DNA of 64,000 nt from Salinibacterium amurskyense (GTDB taxonomy: Bacteria > Actinomycetota > Actinomycetes > Actinomycetales > Microbacteriaceae), in contig NZ_PGFH01000002.1 in the NCBI RefSeq assembly GCF_002797685.1, positions 186,001-250,000 on the forward strand, read 5' to 3'. The position numbers and the translations under genes were made by a program. The notes under the pieces are model-generated. The model ran no database searches and had not been told where the DNA came from. It saw nothing but the letters and a program-made list of their open reading frames with translations. Positions 1-8,146 of the stretch are shown one piece after another (position 1 is the stretch's first letter; the number at the start of each line of letters is the position of its first letter).

Positions 1-519
1 GGTTTCGTCCAAGACACCGAAAACATCATCGAGGAAATCGAACCTGATGCAGTTCTCATCTCCCAAGCTGAGGCCTACGACGGGCGAATCGTTGAACCCG
101 ACGGGGGAGCCCTTGTGTTGTCCGAACAACTCGACCTGTGGCGTGCTTCCTACGACAACACGATCACTCTTTTTGAGACACTGGGTGCTCGGGTGGGCGT
201 GATTCAAGACAACCCGCGCGTCGGCTACGATCCCAGTACCTGCCTAGTGCGCTCAGGCGGAGACGCTGAGGGCTGTGCGTCGCCCAGAGACGAGGCTCTG
301 GAAATGACCGCCGTGCTTCAGACAGTGGCGAAAGAAGCCATCGCTGGTCATGATCTTGCGGTGTTCTACACGACTAATGACACGCTGTGCGACGAGGAAG
401 TGTGCAAGGTGATGGATGGTGATGTGCCCGTCTACCGCGACTACAACCATCTCTCGCGGCAGTGGACCATGACTCAAGTTCCCTCGCTTCGAAATATGCT
501 CGTCGAGCTTGTTGGCTAG
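1..519 (+). CDS. Acyltransferase C-terminal SGNH domain (partial, 5' end outside window)
   Basis: The frame is open from base 1 to the TAG at 517-519, so this is the last 172 residues of a longer protein. The end resembles the SGNH domain fused to the C-terminus of membrane O-acyltransferases of the OafA/YrhL family. It has paired cysteines around a DTLCDEEVCKV segment and a terminal DGDVPVYRDYNHLS block, where the D..H pair of SGNH hydrolases lies. Such proteins move acyl groups onto cell-surface glycans. The N-terminal membrane acyltransferase part is not in the window, so the full architecture is inferred. It is followed by about 220 bp of non-coding leader for the next gene. Confidence 0.72.
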   Translation, partial: GFVQDTENIIEEIEPDAVLISQAEAYDGRIVEPDGGALVLSEQLDLWRASYDNTITLFETLGARVGVIQDNPRVGYDPSTCLVRSGGDAEGCASPRDEALEMTAVLQTVAKEAIAGHDLAVFYTTNDTLCDEEVCKVMDGDVPVYRDYNHLSRQWTMTQVPSLRNMLVELVG

Positions 520-592
520 CTATTTCGTAGCACGAGGGTCAGTTGAAGCTGTAACCCGATAGACCAATTTTGTTGTCCCCCGTTGTGGACTC

Positions 593-622
593 TTGTTATG
601 CCGTGGCGTGAGCTTTTATTAT
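593..622 (+). promoter_or_regulatory. Predicted sigma-70 type promoter of the TIG-repeat surface protein
   Basis: TTGTTA (593-598) and TATTAT (617-622) are separated by 18 bp. Transcription would start near 629, giving a leader of about 115 nt before the GTG at 743. The leader holds a perfect 7-bp inverted repeat, CGAGTAG (672-678) with CTACTCG (686-692), and a GTGTGCACAC palindrome (703-712). Either could influence translation; that is inference. Confidence 0.5.
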
Positions 623-742
623 GGATTCGAGACCGAATTCGGGCGGCCTCAGCGTTGGGCTCACCACCCTGCGAGTAGCTCACCACTACTCGAGTTGAGA
701 CTGTGTGCACACTGCACAGCGGTCTCGCGATCAGGGGGCATT

Positions 743-3700
743 GTGGTTTTCGGGAAACCAATTTTTAGTACACATAATCGGGCGAGCGGTCAGGCGCGCA
801 CCATTCGCGCGAGTGTTGCTACATTCGCCGCTGCGGGGCTTGTCGCGCTCTCAGTATTCTCTGCCGGTGCTCCGGCGCACGCGGTCGCGGGTGATGACTC
901 CACCGCGGATGCGACCTTCTTGTCTGGCACGCTTCTTGCGGGCCTCCTTCCCGCGCAAATTGAACTTCTCGGAGCATCAGCAGCAAGCAACGATGGAACG
1001 CAGGCGCTTCAGACCGAAACCTCGGGGGTCGGCGTGCTCGCCGCAGTAACCGCCACTGCCGGTGGAATCGGTGTGCCTATCGCCCTTGCCGATGCTGGGG
1101 TTCTTGGCACGTTCGCTCAAGCTGCGGATGACGGCAGCTCTATCGCCGCTACAGGATTGGCTGATCTCTCGGGAGACATCGGGGCTTCCCTCTTCGATCT
1201 GACAGACCAACCGTCGTCTCTTTCCTTAGGTCTCGCCGAGGCTTTGGGAACCGATCTTGCGACCGAGCTGACGGCGCTCTCCCTCGAGGTTGGAGCAGCT
1301 AGCTCTCGGGCAGCTGTCGAAGCTCCCGCCGCGCCGACAGGCTCCTACGAGATCGTGGGCGCCGAACTTCGACTCACCAGCGACACTGTTGCCGGAGTAA
1401 GCGCCACAGTGGACGGCCTTGCTTCAACTCTGTCCGGCGCTGTTGATGCCGTAGCTGGGCCCAGCGGTTCGCTAGTGAGCGGTGTCTCCGGTATCGCTCT
1501 CAGCACCCTCAGCAGCTTGGGGGTACTCTCTGTCGGGAATACCTCAGCAAGTGTGACGCTCGACCTGCCGGCTGCGTTGGCTCCTGTGTACACGCCGCTC
1601 ACCTCCGACGCCGTCACGATTGATTTCGGCACGGGTGAGATCATCGTGGACTTGGCGGAGCTCAAAGGTGGTTCACTGTCGGGGCTGCCGGCGGACACCT
1701 CTGTTCTTACTTCCGCCGAGCTCGCTGCCATTACAGCGTCGGTAACAACGTTGGTCGGGCAATTTGCTGACAATGTCGAAGATGCCGTCACGGCGGCGCT
1801 CACGGCCGCCGAAGTGAGCATCACCGTCGAGTTGGGTCTCGACCTTGGAGCCGTCCTTGGCGTCGTATCGATCGTCGAGGTCACCGTTGATGGCACGCTC
1901 GGCGAAATTGCCACCTCCACGGCGACTATCGGAATTTCAGCGCTCTCTGGTCTCGTAGACATCTCTGCGCTCACGACCGCGATCGTTGGCGCAGCCATTG
2001 CGCCGCTGGCGTCGGACCTCCTGGATCCAAGTACCACCGCACTCAAGGCGTTCATCGACGGACTCCAGACCGGTGTCATCACCCCAATAGTGACGCTCCT
2101 CAACCCGGTGCTCGAAGCTCTTGATACTGTTCTCGCGCTCACGGTCAACAACCAACAGCTGCTCGGTGTCGCCCCGGCCCAAGAGTTTGTAGAAACTGCC
2201 CTTCGCGTAGGCCTGCTCGAACAAGGGCCGGTGACTGAGCTTCTTCAACTGGATGTCGCACGCTCGGCCGTAGGCCCCAATAGTGTTGGCGTTCGCCCCG
2301 CTATCGCCGATGTCGATCCCACGAGTGGACCGGCAACCGGCGGCACAGCGGTCACGATCACGGGAACCGATTTCGGAGGCTCAACCGGCGTCACTTTCGA
2401 TGGCGTCGCAGCCGCAGATTTCGTTGTCGTGAGCGACACCGAAATCACCGTGACGAGCCCCGCGCATGCTGCGGGCGACGTCGATGTGATCATCCAACAT
2501 CCCGCGGGTGCTTCGGATGCTGCCGAGTTCACCTACACACCGGTGCCGCTCATTTCATCCCTGACACCCAACTTCGGCCCGATCGCTGGAGGCACTGTCG
2601 TGACCATCACCGGCTCTGAATTTACGGGTGCCACGGGTGTCACCTTTGACGGAACCGATGGCACGTCCTTCACCGTCGACAGCGACACTCAAATTACGGT
2701 GACGAGCCCGGCACACGCCCTGGGCGCTGTCGACCTGATTATTGAACGCGCAACCGGTGATTCAGCTCCCGCCACGTTCACCTACCGCGGAGCACCAACG
2801 GTTTCAGACCTGACGCCGACCGAGGGACCGCTCGCGGGCGGCACCGAAGTGACGATTACAGGTACCGGTTTCACCGGCTCCACGGGAGTCACCTTCGATG
2901 GGGATGCTGGAACATCGTTCACTGTCGGGAGTGACACTGAGATCACCGTCTCGAGCCCCGCGCATGCTGCAGAAACCATTGCGGTCGTTGTGCAGCATCC
3001 GATTGGAAACGCTGCGGCGGGTAACTTCACCTACACTGCAGCGCCCATCATCTCGTCGCTGTCACCGAACATTGGCCCGGTCGCTGGCGGTACTGCCGTG
3101 ACCATCATCGGCTCGGGCTTCACTGGGGCAACGGGCGTCACTTTTGACGGGGCTGCCGGAACGTCGTTCACTGTGGTGAGCGACACCGAGATCACCGTTT
3201 CTACCCCGGCACACGTTATTGGCGTTGTTGACGTCATCGTGCAGAACACGCCATCCGATTCGTCGCCGGGCACTTTCAGCTATCAAGCCGCACCGACAGT
3301 GTCCTCGATCGCTCCCGATGAGGGCCCGCTCGCTGGTGGCACGGAAGTCACGATCACGGGCACTGGCTTTAACGGAGCAACCGGCGTGACGTTCGATGGC
3401 GATGACGGAATGTCGTTCACCGTCGTCAGCGATACCGAGATCACTGTGACGACACCCGCGGGCACGGTGGGTGCTGCCACGGTCGTGGTCGAGCACCCTG
3501 CCGGCGACGCCAACGCAGGAGACTTCACCTACGTTGTTGCACCGACGGTCTCTGCAATGAGCCCTGACCTGGGACCAATCGCAGGCGGCACTGCCGTCAC
3601 GATAACGGGCACCGGTTTCACCGGGGCGACTGGTGTGACCTTTGATGGGGATGCCGGAACGTCGTTCACGGTTGTGAGCGATACCGAGATCACCGTCACC

Positions 3701-4924
3701 AGCCCAGCTCATGCTGCGGGAGACGTCGCGGTCGTCGTGGAGCACGCGGGTGGAAACGCCGCGGCCGGCGACTTCACGTACCTCGCGAACCCGAGCGTCT
3801 CGGATCTGGCTCCCACCTCGGGACCCTTGGCTGGCGGCACTGAAGTCACCATCACGGGAACCGGCTTTACCGGGGCGACCGGCGTCACATTCGACGGGGA
3901 TGCCGGAACGTCGTTCACTGTCGTGAGCGACACTGAGATCACCGTCACGAGCCCCGCTCACGCAGCGGGTGACGCGGCCGTTGTGGTCGTGCATCCGATC
4001 GTCAATGCCGCGGCCGGCGACTTCACCTACACTTCGGCACCAACGATTGCGTCGCTGGCTCCCGCAACCGGATCGACAGCGGGAGGCACGGTCGTCACCA
4101 TCACCGGCTCTGGTTTCACCGGAGCGACGGGCGTCACATTCGACGGGGATGCCGGAACGTCGTTCACGGTCGTGAGCGACACCGAGATCACGGTGACAAG
4201 CCCCGCACACTCGGCCGGAGAAATCGATGTCGTGGTTGCTCACGCAGTTGGCAACTCTGCCCCTGCTGACTTCACTTACGTGGCACCGCCCGCAGTGACC
4301 TCGATCAGCCCGGATGAAGGCCCGCTCGCGGGCGGCACCGAAGTAACGATCATCGGTTCCGGTTTCACCGGGGCGACGGGCGTGACCTTCGATGGGGATG
4401 ACGGGACGTCGTTCACGGTCGTGAGTGATACCGAAATCACGGTGACCACACCTGCAGGTTCTGAAGGCACAGCGGCAGTGGTAGTGCAGCATCCGATTGG
4501 TGATGCTGACGGTGGCAACTTCACCTACGTCGTAACGCCCGTCGTCATGTCGATGACGCCTCTGGTCGGCCCCGATGATGGTGGCACTCTCGTGACGCTT
4601 CGGGGAACCGGATTCTCGACTGCTACCGGAGCCCGCTTTGGTGCTGTGTGGGGCTCCAACTTCACAGTACTGAGCGACACCGTCGCCACCGTGGTCACAC
4701 CGGAACACGAAGCAATGTGGGTTCCAGCGATGGTCGCATCGGGCGCACTCGAGGTCAGCACGCCTGGCTTCACCTTCGAACTCACCACGCTTGCGGCTGC
4801 GGATGACGGACTCGCCTTCACTGGTTCGTCCGGCTACCACGTTGCGTGGCTCGCTGGCGCGCTCCTCGGCGCTGGCGGACTGCTCATGATTTCTCGACGC
4901 CCTACCGGTCGCCACCGGGCGTGA
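743..4924 (+). CDS. Wall-anchored choice-of-anchor G-like protein with ten TIG/IPT repeats
   Basis: GTG at 743 was chosen because a G-rich SD (733-738) precedes it and it gives a clean signal peptide: basic n-region, hydrophobic core, cleavage near APAHA. The frame stays open up to 593, but that part looks non-coding. The product is 1393 aa. Residues from about 50 to 515 resemble the N-terminal region of choice-of-anchor G family proteins, rich in Ala, Ser, Leu and Val. Ten Ig-like TIG/IPT domains of 83 aa follow, each with an AGGTxVTIxGxxF core. The end is LAFTG, a hydrophobic helix and an RRPTGRHR tail, which fits an LAXTG substrate of a class E sortase. It is probably an adhesin or surface-layer stalk; no enzymatic motif was seen. 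A strong terminator follows the stop. Confidence 0.8.
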   Translation: MVFGKPIFSTHNRASGQARTIRASVATFAAAGLVALSVFSAGAPAHAVAGDDSTADATFLSGTLLAGLLPAQIELLGASAASNDGTQALQTETSGVGVLAAVTATAGGIGVPIALADAGVLGTFAQAADDGSSIAATGLADLSGDIGASLFDLTDQPSSLSLGLAEALGTDLATELTALSLEVGAASSRAAVEAPAAPTGSYEIVGAELRLTSDTVAGVSATVDGLASTLSGAVDAVAGPSGSLVSGVSGIALSTLSSLGVLSVGNTSASVTLDLPAALAPVYTPLTSDAVTIDFGTGEIIVDLAELKGGSLSGLPADTSVLTSAELAAITASVTTLVGQFADNVEDAVTAALTAAEVSITVELGLDLGAVLGVVSIVEVTVDGTLGEIATSTATIGISALSGLVDISALTTAIVGAAIAPLASDLLDPSTTALKAFIDGLQTGVITPIVTLLNPVLEALDTVLALTVNNQQLLGVAPAQEFVETALRVGLLEQGPVTELLQLDVARSAVGPNSVGVRPAIADVDPTSGPATGGTAVTITGTDFGGSTGVTFDGVAAADFVVVSDTEITVTSPAHAAGDVDVIIQHPAGASDAAEFTYTPVPLISSLTPNFGPIAGGTVVTITGSEFTGATGVTFDGTDGTSFTVDSDTQITVTSPAHALGAVDLIIERATGDSAPATFTYRGAPTVSDLTPTEGPLAGGTEVTITGTGFTGSTGVTFDGDAGTSFTVGSDTEITVSSPAHAAETIAVVVQHPIGNAAAGNFTYTAAPIISSLSPNIGPVAGGTAVTIIGSGFTGATGVTFDGAAGTSFTVVSDTEITVSTPAHVIGVVDVIVQNTPSDSSPGTFSYQAAPTVSSIAPDEGPLAGGTEVTITGTGFNGATGVTFDGDDGMSFTVVSDTEITVTTPAGTVGAATVVVEHPAGDANAGDFTYVVAPTVSAMSPDLGPIAGGTAVTITGTGFTGATGVTFDGDAGTSFTVVSDTEITVTSPAHAAGDVAVVVEHAGGNAAAGDFTYLANPSVSDLAPTSGPLAGGTEVTITGTGFTGATGVTFDGDAGTSFTVVSDTEITVTSPAHAAGDAAVVVVHPIVNAAAGDFTYTSAPTIASLAPATGSTAGGTVVTITGSGFTGATGVTFDGDAGTSFTVVSDTEITVTSPAHSAGEIDVVVAHAVGNSAPADFTYVAPPAVTSISPDEGPLAGGTEVTIIGSGFTGATGVTFDGDDGTSFTVVSDTEITVTTPAGSEGTAAVVVQHPIGDADGGNFTYVVTPVVMSMTPLVGPDDGGTLVTLRGTGFSTATGARFGAVWGSNFTVLSDTVATVVTPEHEAMWVPAMVASGALEVSTPGFTFELTTLAAADDGLAFTGSSGYHVAWLAGALLGAGGLLMISRRPTGRHRA
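2297..4786 (+). repeat. Ten in-frame tandem repeats of exactly 249 bp encoding TIG domains
   Basis: The first codon of the conserved Gly-Gly pair lies at 2339, 2588, 2837, 3086, 3335, 3584, 3833, 4082, 4331 and 4580, so every interval is 249 bp with no indel. Repeats alternate between a PLAGGTEVTI type (3, 5, 7, 9) and a P(I/V)AGGT(A/V)VTI type (2, 4, 6). Repeats 3 to 6 also resemble 7 to 10 in order, suggesting a four-unit (996 bp) block duplication. Repeats 1 and 10 are the most divergent. Confidence 0.93.
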
Positions 4925-4928
4925 ATAG

Positions 4929-4958
4929 GGGTGGCAGCGTACTGGAGCGCTGCCACCC
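4929..4958 (+). terminator. Strong hairpin terminator after the TIG-repeat gene
   Basis: A perfect 11-bp stem, GGGTGGCAGCG (4929-4939) with CGCTGCCACCC (4948-4958), has an 8-nt loop and starts 4 nt after the stop codon. No long T tract follows, which is usual for actinobacterial terminators. Confidence 0.75.
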
Positions 4959-4984
4959 AATCACTCGCTTCGAGAGCTAAGTGC

Positions 4985-5021
4985 GTGCAGGGTTTTCCCA
5001 CCCCCCGGGTTGGCCCTGCAC
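4985..5021 (+). other. Second inverted repeat between the TIG gene and dnaX
   Basis: GTGCAGGG (4985-4992) pairs with CCCTGCAC (5014-5021) around a 21-nt C-rich loop. A further 7-bp hairpin, TGGTCGG (5062-5068) with CCGACCA (5076-5082), lies nearer dnaX. They may be back-up terminators or part of a small transcript; the sequence does not decide. Confidence 0.3.
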
Positions 5022-5172
5022 GTCTATTCGGGTAACGCTTGCCACGGATCAGGTGTGGCTGTGGTCGGTAACCAGCCGACCAGAGATGATTCGGAACCGG
5101 CCGCCGGGTAGTTTGGTCGATTTCGAGAAACTTTGAGATGAGTGCGGGCTGCGCCTGTTCGCTCACCGCGCG

Positions 5173-5210
5173 TTGGGATCGTCAGCGGGCACGACTACGC
5201 TAGGGGCGTG
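5173..5210 (+). promoter_or_regulatory. dnaX promoter, leaderless start
   Basis: TTGGGA (5173-5178), a 17-bp spacer and TACGCT (5196-5201) are followed by exactly 6 nt and the GTG start at 5208. No usable SD lies upstream: the G-run directly abuts the start. The transcript therefore probably begins at the start codon. Confidence 0.6.
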
Positions 5211-7451
5211 GTTGCTGCCTTATATCGCCGATACCGGCCCGAGACTTTTGCTGAACTCATCGGCCAATCTCAAGTGACCGATCCGCTGCGCACAGCGTTG
5301 CGTACCGATCGGGTCAATCATGCGTACCTGTTTAGTGGTCCGCGTGGGTGTGGCAAGACGACATCCGCCCGCATTTTGGCGCGCTGTCTTAACTGTGCCG
5401 AGGGTCCGACTGACACTCCGTGTGGTGTGTGTGCGTCGTGTGTTGAGCTGTCGCGTGATGGTGGCGGTTCGCTCGATGTTGTCGAGATTGACGCGGCAAG
5501 TCACAACGGTGTTGAGGATGCCCGTGACTTGCGTGAGCGCGCCGTGTTCGCGCCGGCCCGCGACCGTTTCAAGATCTTCATTCTCGACGAGGCGCACATG
5601 GTGACGCCTCAGGGCTTCAACGCGATGCTCAAGATTGTTGAAGAGCCGCCGGAGCACGTGAAGTTCATCTTCGCGACCACCGAGCCCGACAAGGTGATTG
5701 GCACGATTCGTTCGCGCACCCATCACTACCCTTTCCGTTTGGTGCCGCCCGCCCAGATGCTCGACTACGTTCAGCAGCTGTGTGAAAGCGAAAGCGTGAC
5801 GGTCGAGCCGGGAGTGCTGCCGCTCGTCGTGCGTGCCGGTGGCGGTTCTGTGCGCGATACGTTGTCGCTGCTCGACCAGCTCATCGCTGGCTCCGACACC
5901 GCAACTGTTGGCTACGAACGCGCTGTTGCGCTGCTCGGGTACACCCACGCTGAACTGCTCGACGAAGTTATTGATGCTCTCGGTTCCGGCGATGCCGGTG
6001 CCGCCTTCTCGTCGGTCGACCGCGTGATCCAGACCGGTCAAGACCCCCGTCGTTTCGTCGAAGACTTGCTTGAGCGGATGCGCGACCTCATCGTCGTGGC
6101 CGCCACCGCAGGCAGCGCTGCCGAAGTTCTTCGCGGCATCCCGCAAGACCAACTCGAACGTATGGGGCAGCAAGCGCACACTCTGGGAGCGGCAGAACTC
6201 TCGCGAGCAGCCGACGTGATCAACGCGGCTCTCTCTGACATGACCGGTGCAACGTCGCCGCGACTGCATCTCGAACTCATGGTGGCGCGCATCATGGTGC
6301 CCGCCAGCGACGATACCCAGCGTGGTGCTCTTGCTCGTGTGGAGCGCCTTGAGCGCCGTATCGGTATCGAAGGCGACGGATCGGGTGCTGCGGCCTCGAC
6401 GCCGCCTGCAGCGCCTCGTGCTGCCGCCCCGGCCGCGCGTACGGCGACCCCCGCTCCTTCGGTTGCTCCTGCACCTGTCACCTCGGCACCTAGCGCTGCA
6501 CCGGCCTCGGTTCCGGCGAGCGAGCGCGACGCTGGTGCGACGCCAGTTACGGCTCCTGCCGCTCCCACGGCAGAGCCAGCTCCGGCATCCGCTCCGACTA
6601 CTGCTCCTGCCGCCAGCTCGGGCCTTTCGGCTCCGGCTGCACCGCGCACCACTCCCGTGTCGATCCAGCAGGTGAAAGATGCCTGGCCGGAGATTCTCGA
6701 AGTCGTCGAGACTCTCAAGCGCACCGCCTGGATGGTCGTCTTCACCGCTAAGCCGCTCGAGTTGCGCGATGACAAGATTTTGGTGCTCTCGTTCCCGAGC
6801 GAACGGGATGTCGAAGCCCTCAAGCAGCGAAGCGCGCCCGGTGAAGGTGTCGGCGACTACCTCAAGAAGGCGTTCGTGCACGTGCTCGGTTTCGAGCCCG
6901 CATTCATCGCCAAGGTTGAGGGAGCGCCGTCTACGCCGCCCGCCGGCCCGCCCGCAGCCGCTGCTCCGGCAGCGCCGAGTCACGACTCGCGCCCCTCAGC
7001 GGCACCGACCGAGCCCTCGGCTCCCTCGCGTGCTCCGCAGCAGACGACTCCCGCCGTCGACGAAGGCCCCGAGCCTGAGGAACCTGCGCCGGCCGAAGAT
7101 CGTGAGCCCGGGGGATGGGCTGTAGCCGCTATCCCGGAATCCGAGCCAGAACCTGAGATCGACCCGTCAGCACCGCGCGGTGCCGCAGCCGCTCACGAAA
7201 CCGTGAAGCAGCAAGCGCAGCGCGCTCAGCAGAGCAGTGATGGGCCCGCCGTCGATCGCCTCGCCGCCGCAGCCGCCGCAGCACCGCCCGCGCCGCCCGA
7301 GTCGCAAGCACGGGTCGCGATGTCGGCAACAGCCGCTCGTATGGATCGCTCGCGCTACGGCGAAGCGGTTGTGCGCGAATTGTTGAACGCCACTTTTATT
7401 GAAGAACAGCAAGTGGAGCCCCGCGTGGTTCCGCAGCCGAGAGACGAGTAA
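5208..7451 (+). CDS. dnaX: DNA polymerase III subunits gamma and tau
   Basis: The product is the clamp-loader AAA+ ATPase that loads the beta clamp and links polymerase cores at the fork. The 747-aa protein begins with the family's ALYRRYRPETF motif. It has Walker A GPRGCGKT (44-51), a zinc module with Cys63, Cys72, Cys75 and Cys78, and Walker B with DEAH at 127-130. Sensor 1 is in the FATTEPDK stretch. The middle and end are long Ala/Pro-rich linkers around a folded tau-like domain, as in other actinobacteria. GTG 5208 was chosen over the upstream ATG at 5142 because the intervening residues look non-coding and a leaderless promoter ends there. No A-rich slippery site was seen. recR starts 3 nt after the stop. 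Confidence 0.95.
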   Translation: MVAALYRRYRPETFAELIGQSQVTDPLRTALRTDRVNHAYLFSGPRGCGKTTSARILARCLNCAEGPTDTPCGVCASCVELSRDGGGSLDVVEIDAASHNGVEDARDLRERAVFAPARDRFKIFILDEAHMVTPQGFNAMLKIVEEPPEHVKFIFATTEPDKVIGTIRSRTHHYPFRLVPPAQMLDYVQQLCESESVTVEPGVLPLVVRAGGGSVRDTLSLLDQLIAGSDTATVGYERAVALLGYTHAELLDEVIDALGSGDAGAAFSSVDRVIQTGQDPRRFVEDLLERMRDLIVVAATAGSAAEVLRGIPQDQLERMGQQAHTLGAAELSRAADVINAALSDMTGATSPRLHLELMVARIMVPASDDTQRGALARVERLERRIGIEGDGSGAAASTPPAAPRAAAPAARTATPAPSVAPAPVTSAPSAAPASVPASERDAGATPVTAPAAPTAEPAPASAPTTAPAASSGLSAPAAPRTTPVSIQQVKDAWPEILEVVETLKRTAWMVVFTAKPLELRDDKILVLSFPSERDVEALKQRSAPGEGVGDYLKKAFVHVLGFEPAFIAKVEGAPSTPPAGPPAAAAPAAPSHDSRPSAAPTEPSAPSRAPQQTTPAVDEGPEPEEPAPAEDREPGGWAVAAIPESEPEPEIDPSAPRGAAAAHETVKQQAQRAQQSSDGPAVDRLAAAAAAAPPAPPESQARVAMSATAARMDRSRYGEAVVRELLNATFIEEQQVEPRVVPQPRDE

Positions 7452-7454
7452 CCC

Positions 7455-8054
7455 GTGTACGACGGAATTGTTCAAGAACTGATCGACGAACTCGGTCGGC
7501 TCCCCGGCATCGGGCCCAAATCGGCACAACGCATTGCGTTCCACATTTTGCAGACCGAGAGCTTTGACGTTCGCCGCCTGGCAGAGCTGCTCAACGACAT
7601 CCGCGACAAGGTTCACTTCTGTGCAATCTGCGGCAATGTCACGGAGCAGGAGACATGCTCTATTTGTCGTGATGCTCGCCGTTCACCGGCCACGATCTGT
7701 GTCGTAGAAGAGGCGAAAGACGTCGTCGCCATCGAGCGCACCCGCGAATTCCACGGCCTGTATCATGTACTCGGTGGGGCCATCAGCCCTATCGACGGAA
7801 TCGGCCCTGACCAGTTGCGTATCAAACAACTGCTGGGCCGGTTGGCTGACGGTGTCGTCACAGAAGTCATCATCGCGACCGACCCCAATCTCGAAGGTGA
7901 AGCAACCGCGACCTACCTCACGCGGCTTCTCGTTCAACCGAACCTTCGAATCTCGCGCCTCGCATCCGGTCTCCCGGTTGGTGGAGATCTGGAATATGCC
8001 GACGAGGTAACTCTGGGTCGCGCATTTGAGGGTCGTCGAACGATCGACAACTAG
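7455..8054 (+). CDS. recR: Recombination mediator protein RecR
   Basis: RecR works with RecO (and RecF) to load RecA onto SSB-coated single-stranded DNA during gap repair. The 199-aa protein has the family's full length. It shows a helix-hairpin-helix [17 protein letters not shown] near residue 14, a four-cysteine zinc finger ([16 protein letters not shown]) near 55-70, and a Toprim domain with a VVEE acidic patch and the [12 protein letters not shown] segment. GTG start 3 nt after dnaX; dnaX-recR is a very common pair and the two are probably co-transcribed. Confidence 0.96.
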   Translation: MYDGIVQELIDELGRLPGIGPKSAQRIAFHILQTESFDVRRLAELLNDIRDKVHFCAICGNVTEQETCSICRDARRSPATICVVEEAKDVVAIERTREFHGLYHVLGGAISPIDGIGPDQLRIKQLLGRLADGVVTEVIIATDPNLEGEATATYLTRLLVQPNLRISRLASGLPVGGDLEYADEVTLGRAFEGRRTIDN

Positions 8055-8070
8055 CACTCCCGTAACGAAG

Positions 8071-8099
8071 TTCGCCGGGTGTGCCTGCACCGTTAGACT
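8071..8099 (+). promoter_or_regulatory. Candidate lysC promoter
   Basis: TAGACT at 8094-8099 is preceded, 17 bp upstream, by a weak -35 TTCGCC (8071-8076). It gives a leader of about 40 nt ending in an SD-like CAGGAGAAC before the ATG at 8147. Unlike many promoters here, this one has a normal leadered geometry. Confidence 0.4.
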
Positions 8100-8146
8100 C
8101 GCACTTCGGGCAGCAATCGCCCGCAAACGCAAGCTTCAGGAGAACA

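Noticed and set aside
2297-4786. CRISPR-like or satellite array
   Set aside because: The repeats are long, coding, contiguous and without spacers; they encode TIG domains.
3062-4960. 632-codon open frame on the minus strand opposite the TIG repeats
   Set aside because: The 249-bp period is a multiple of three, so an open antisense frame in one repeat stays open in all. The product is low-complexity and has no start signal.
4925-5207. Signal recognition particle RNA, often near dnaX
   Set aside because: The region was checked on both strands for the GGTCAGG and GGAAGGAAGCAGCC core, which is absent. Only plain hairpins are present.
5220-6983. Long minus-strand open frame opposite dnaX
   Set aside because: It is a codon-bias shadow of dnaX, which carries all expected clamp-loader motifs; the antisense product is Arg-rich and unlike any family.
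5208-7451. Programmed frameshift in dnaX giving gamma as in E. coli
   Set aside because: No A-rich slippery heptamer or fitting hairpin was seen; actinobacterial DnaX is usually made as one form.
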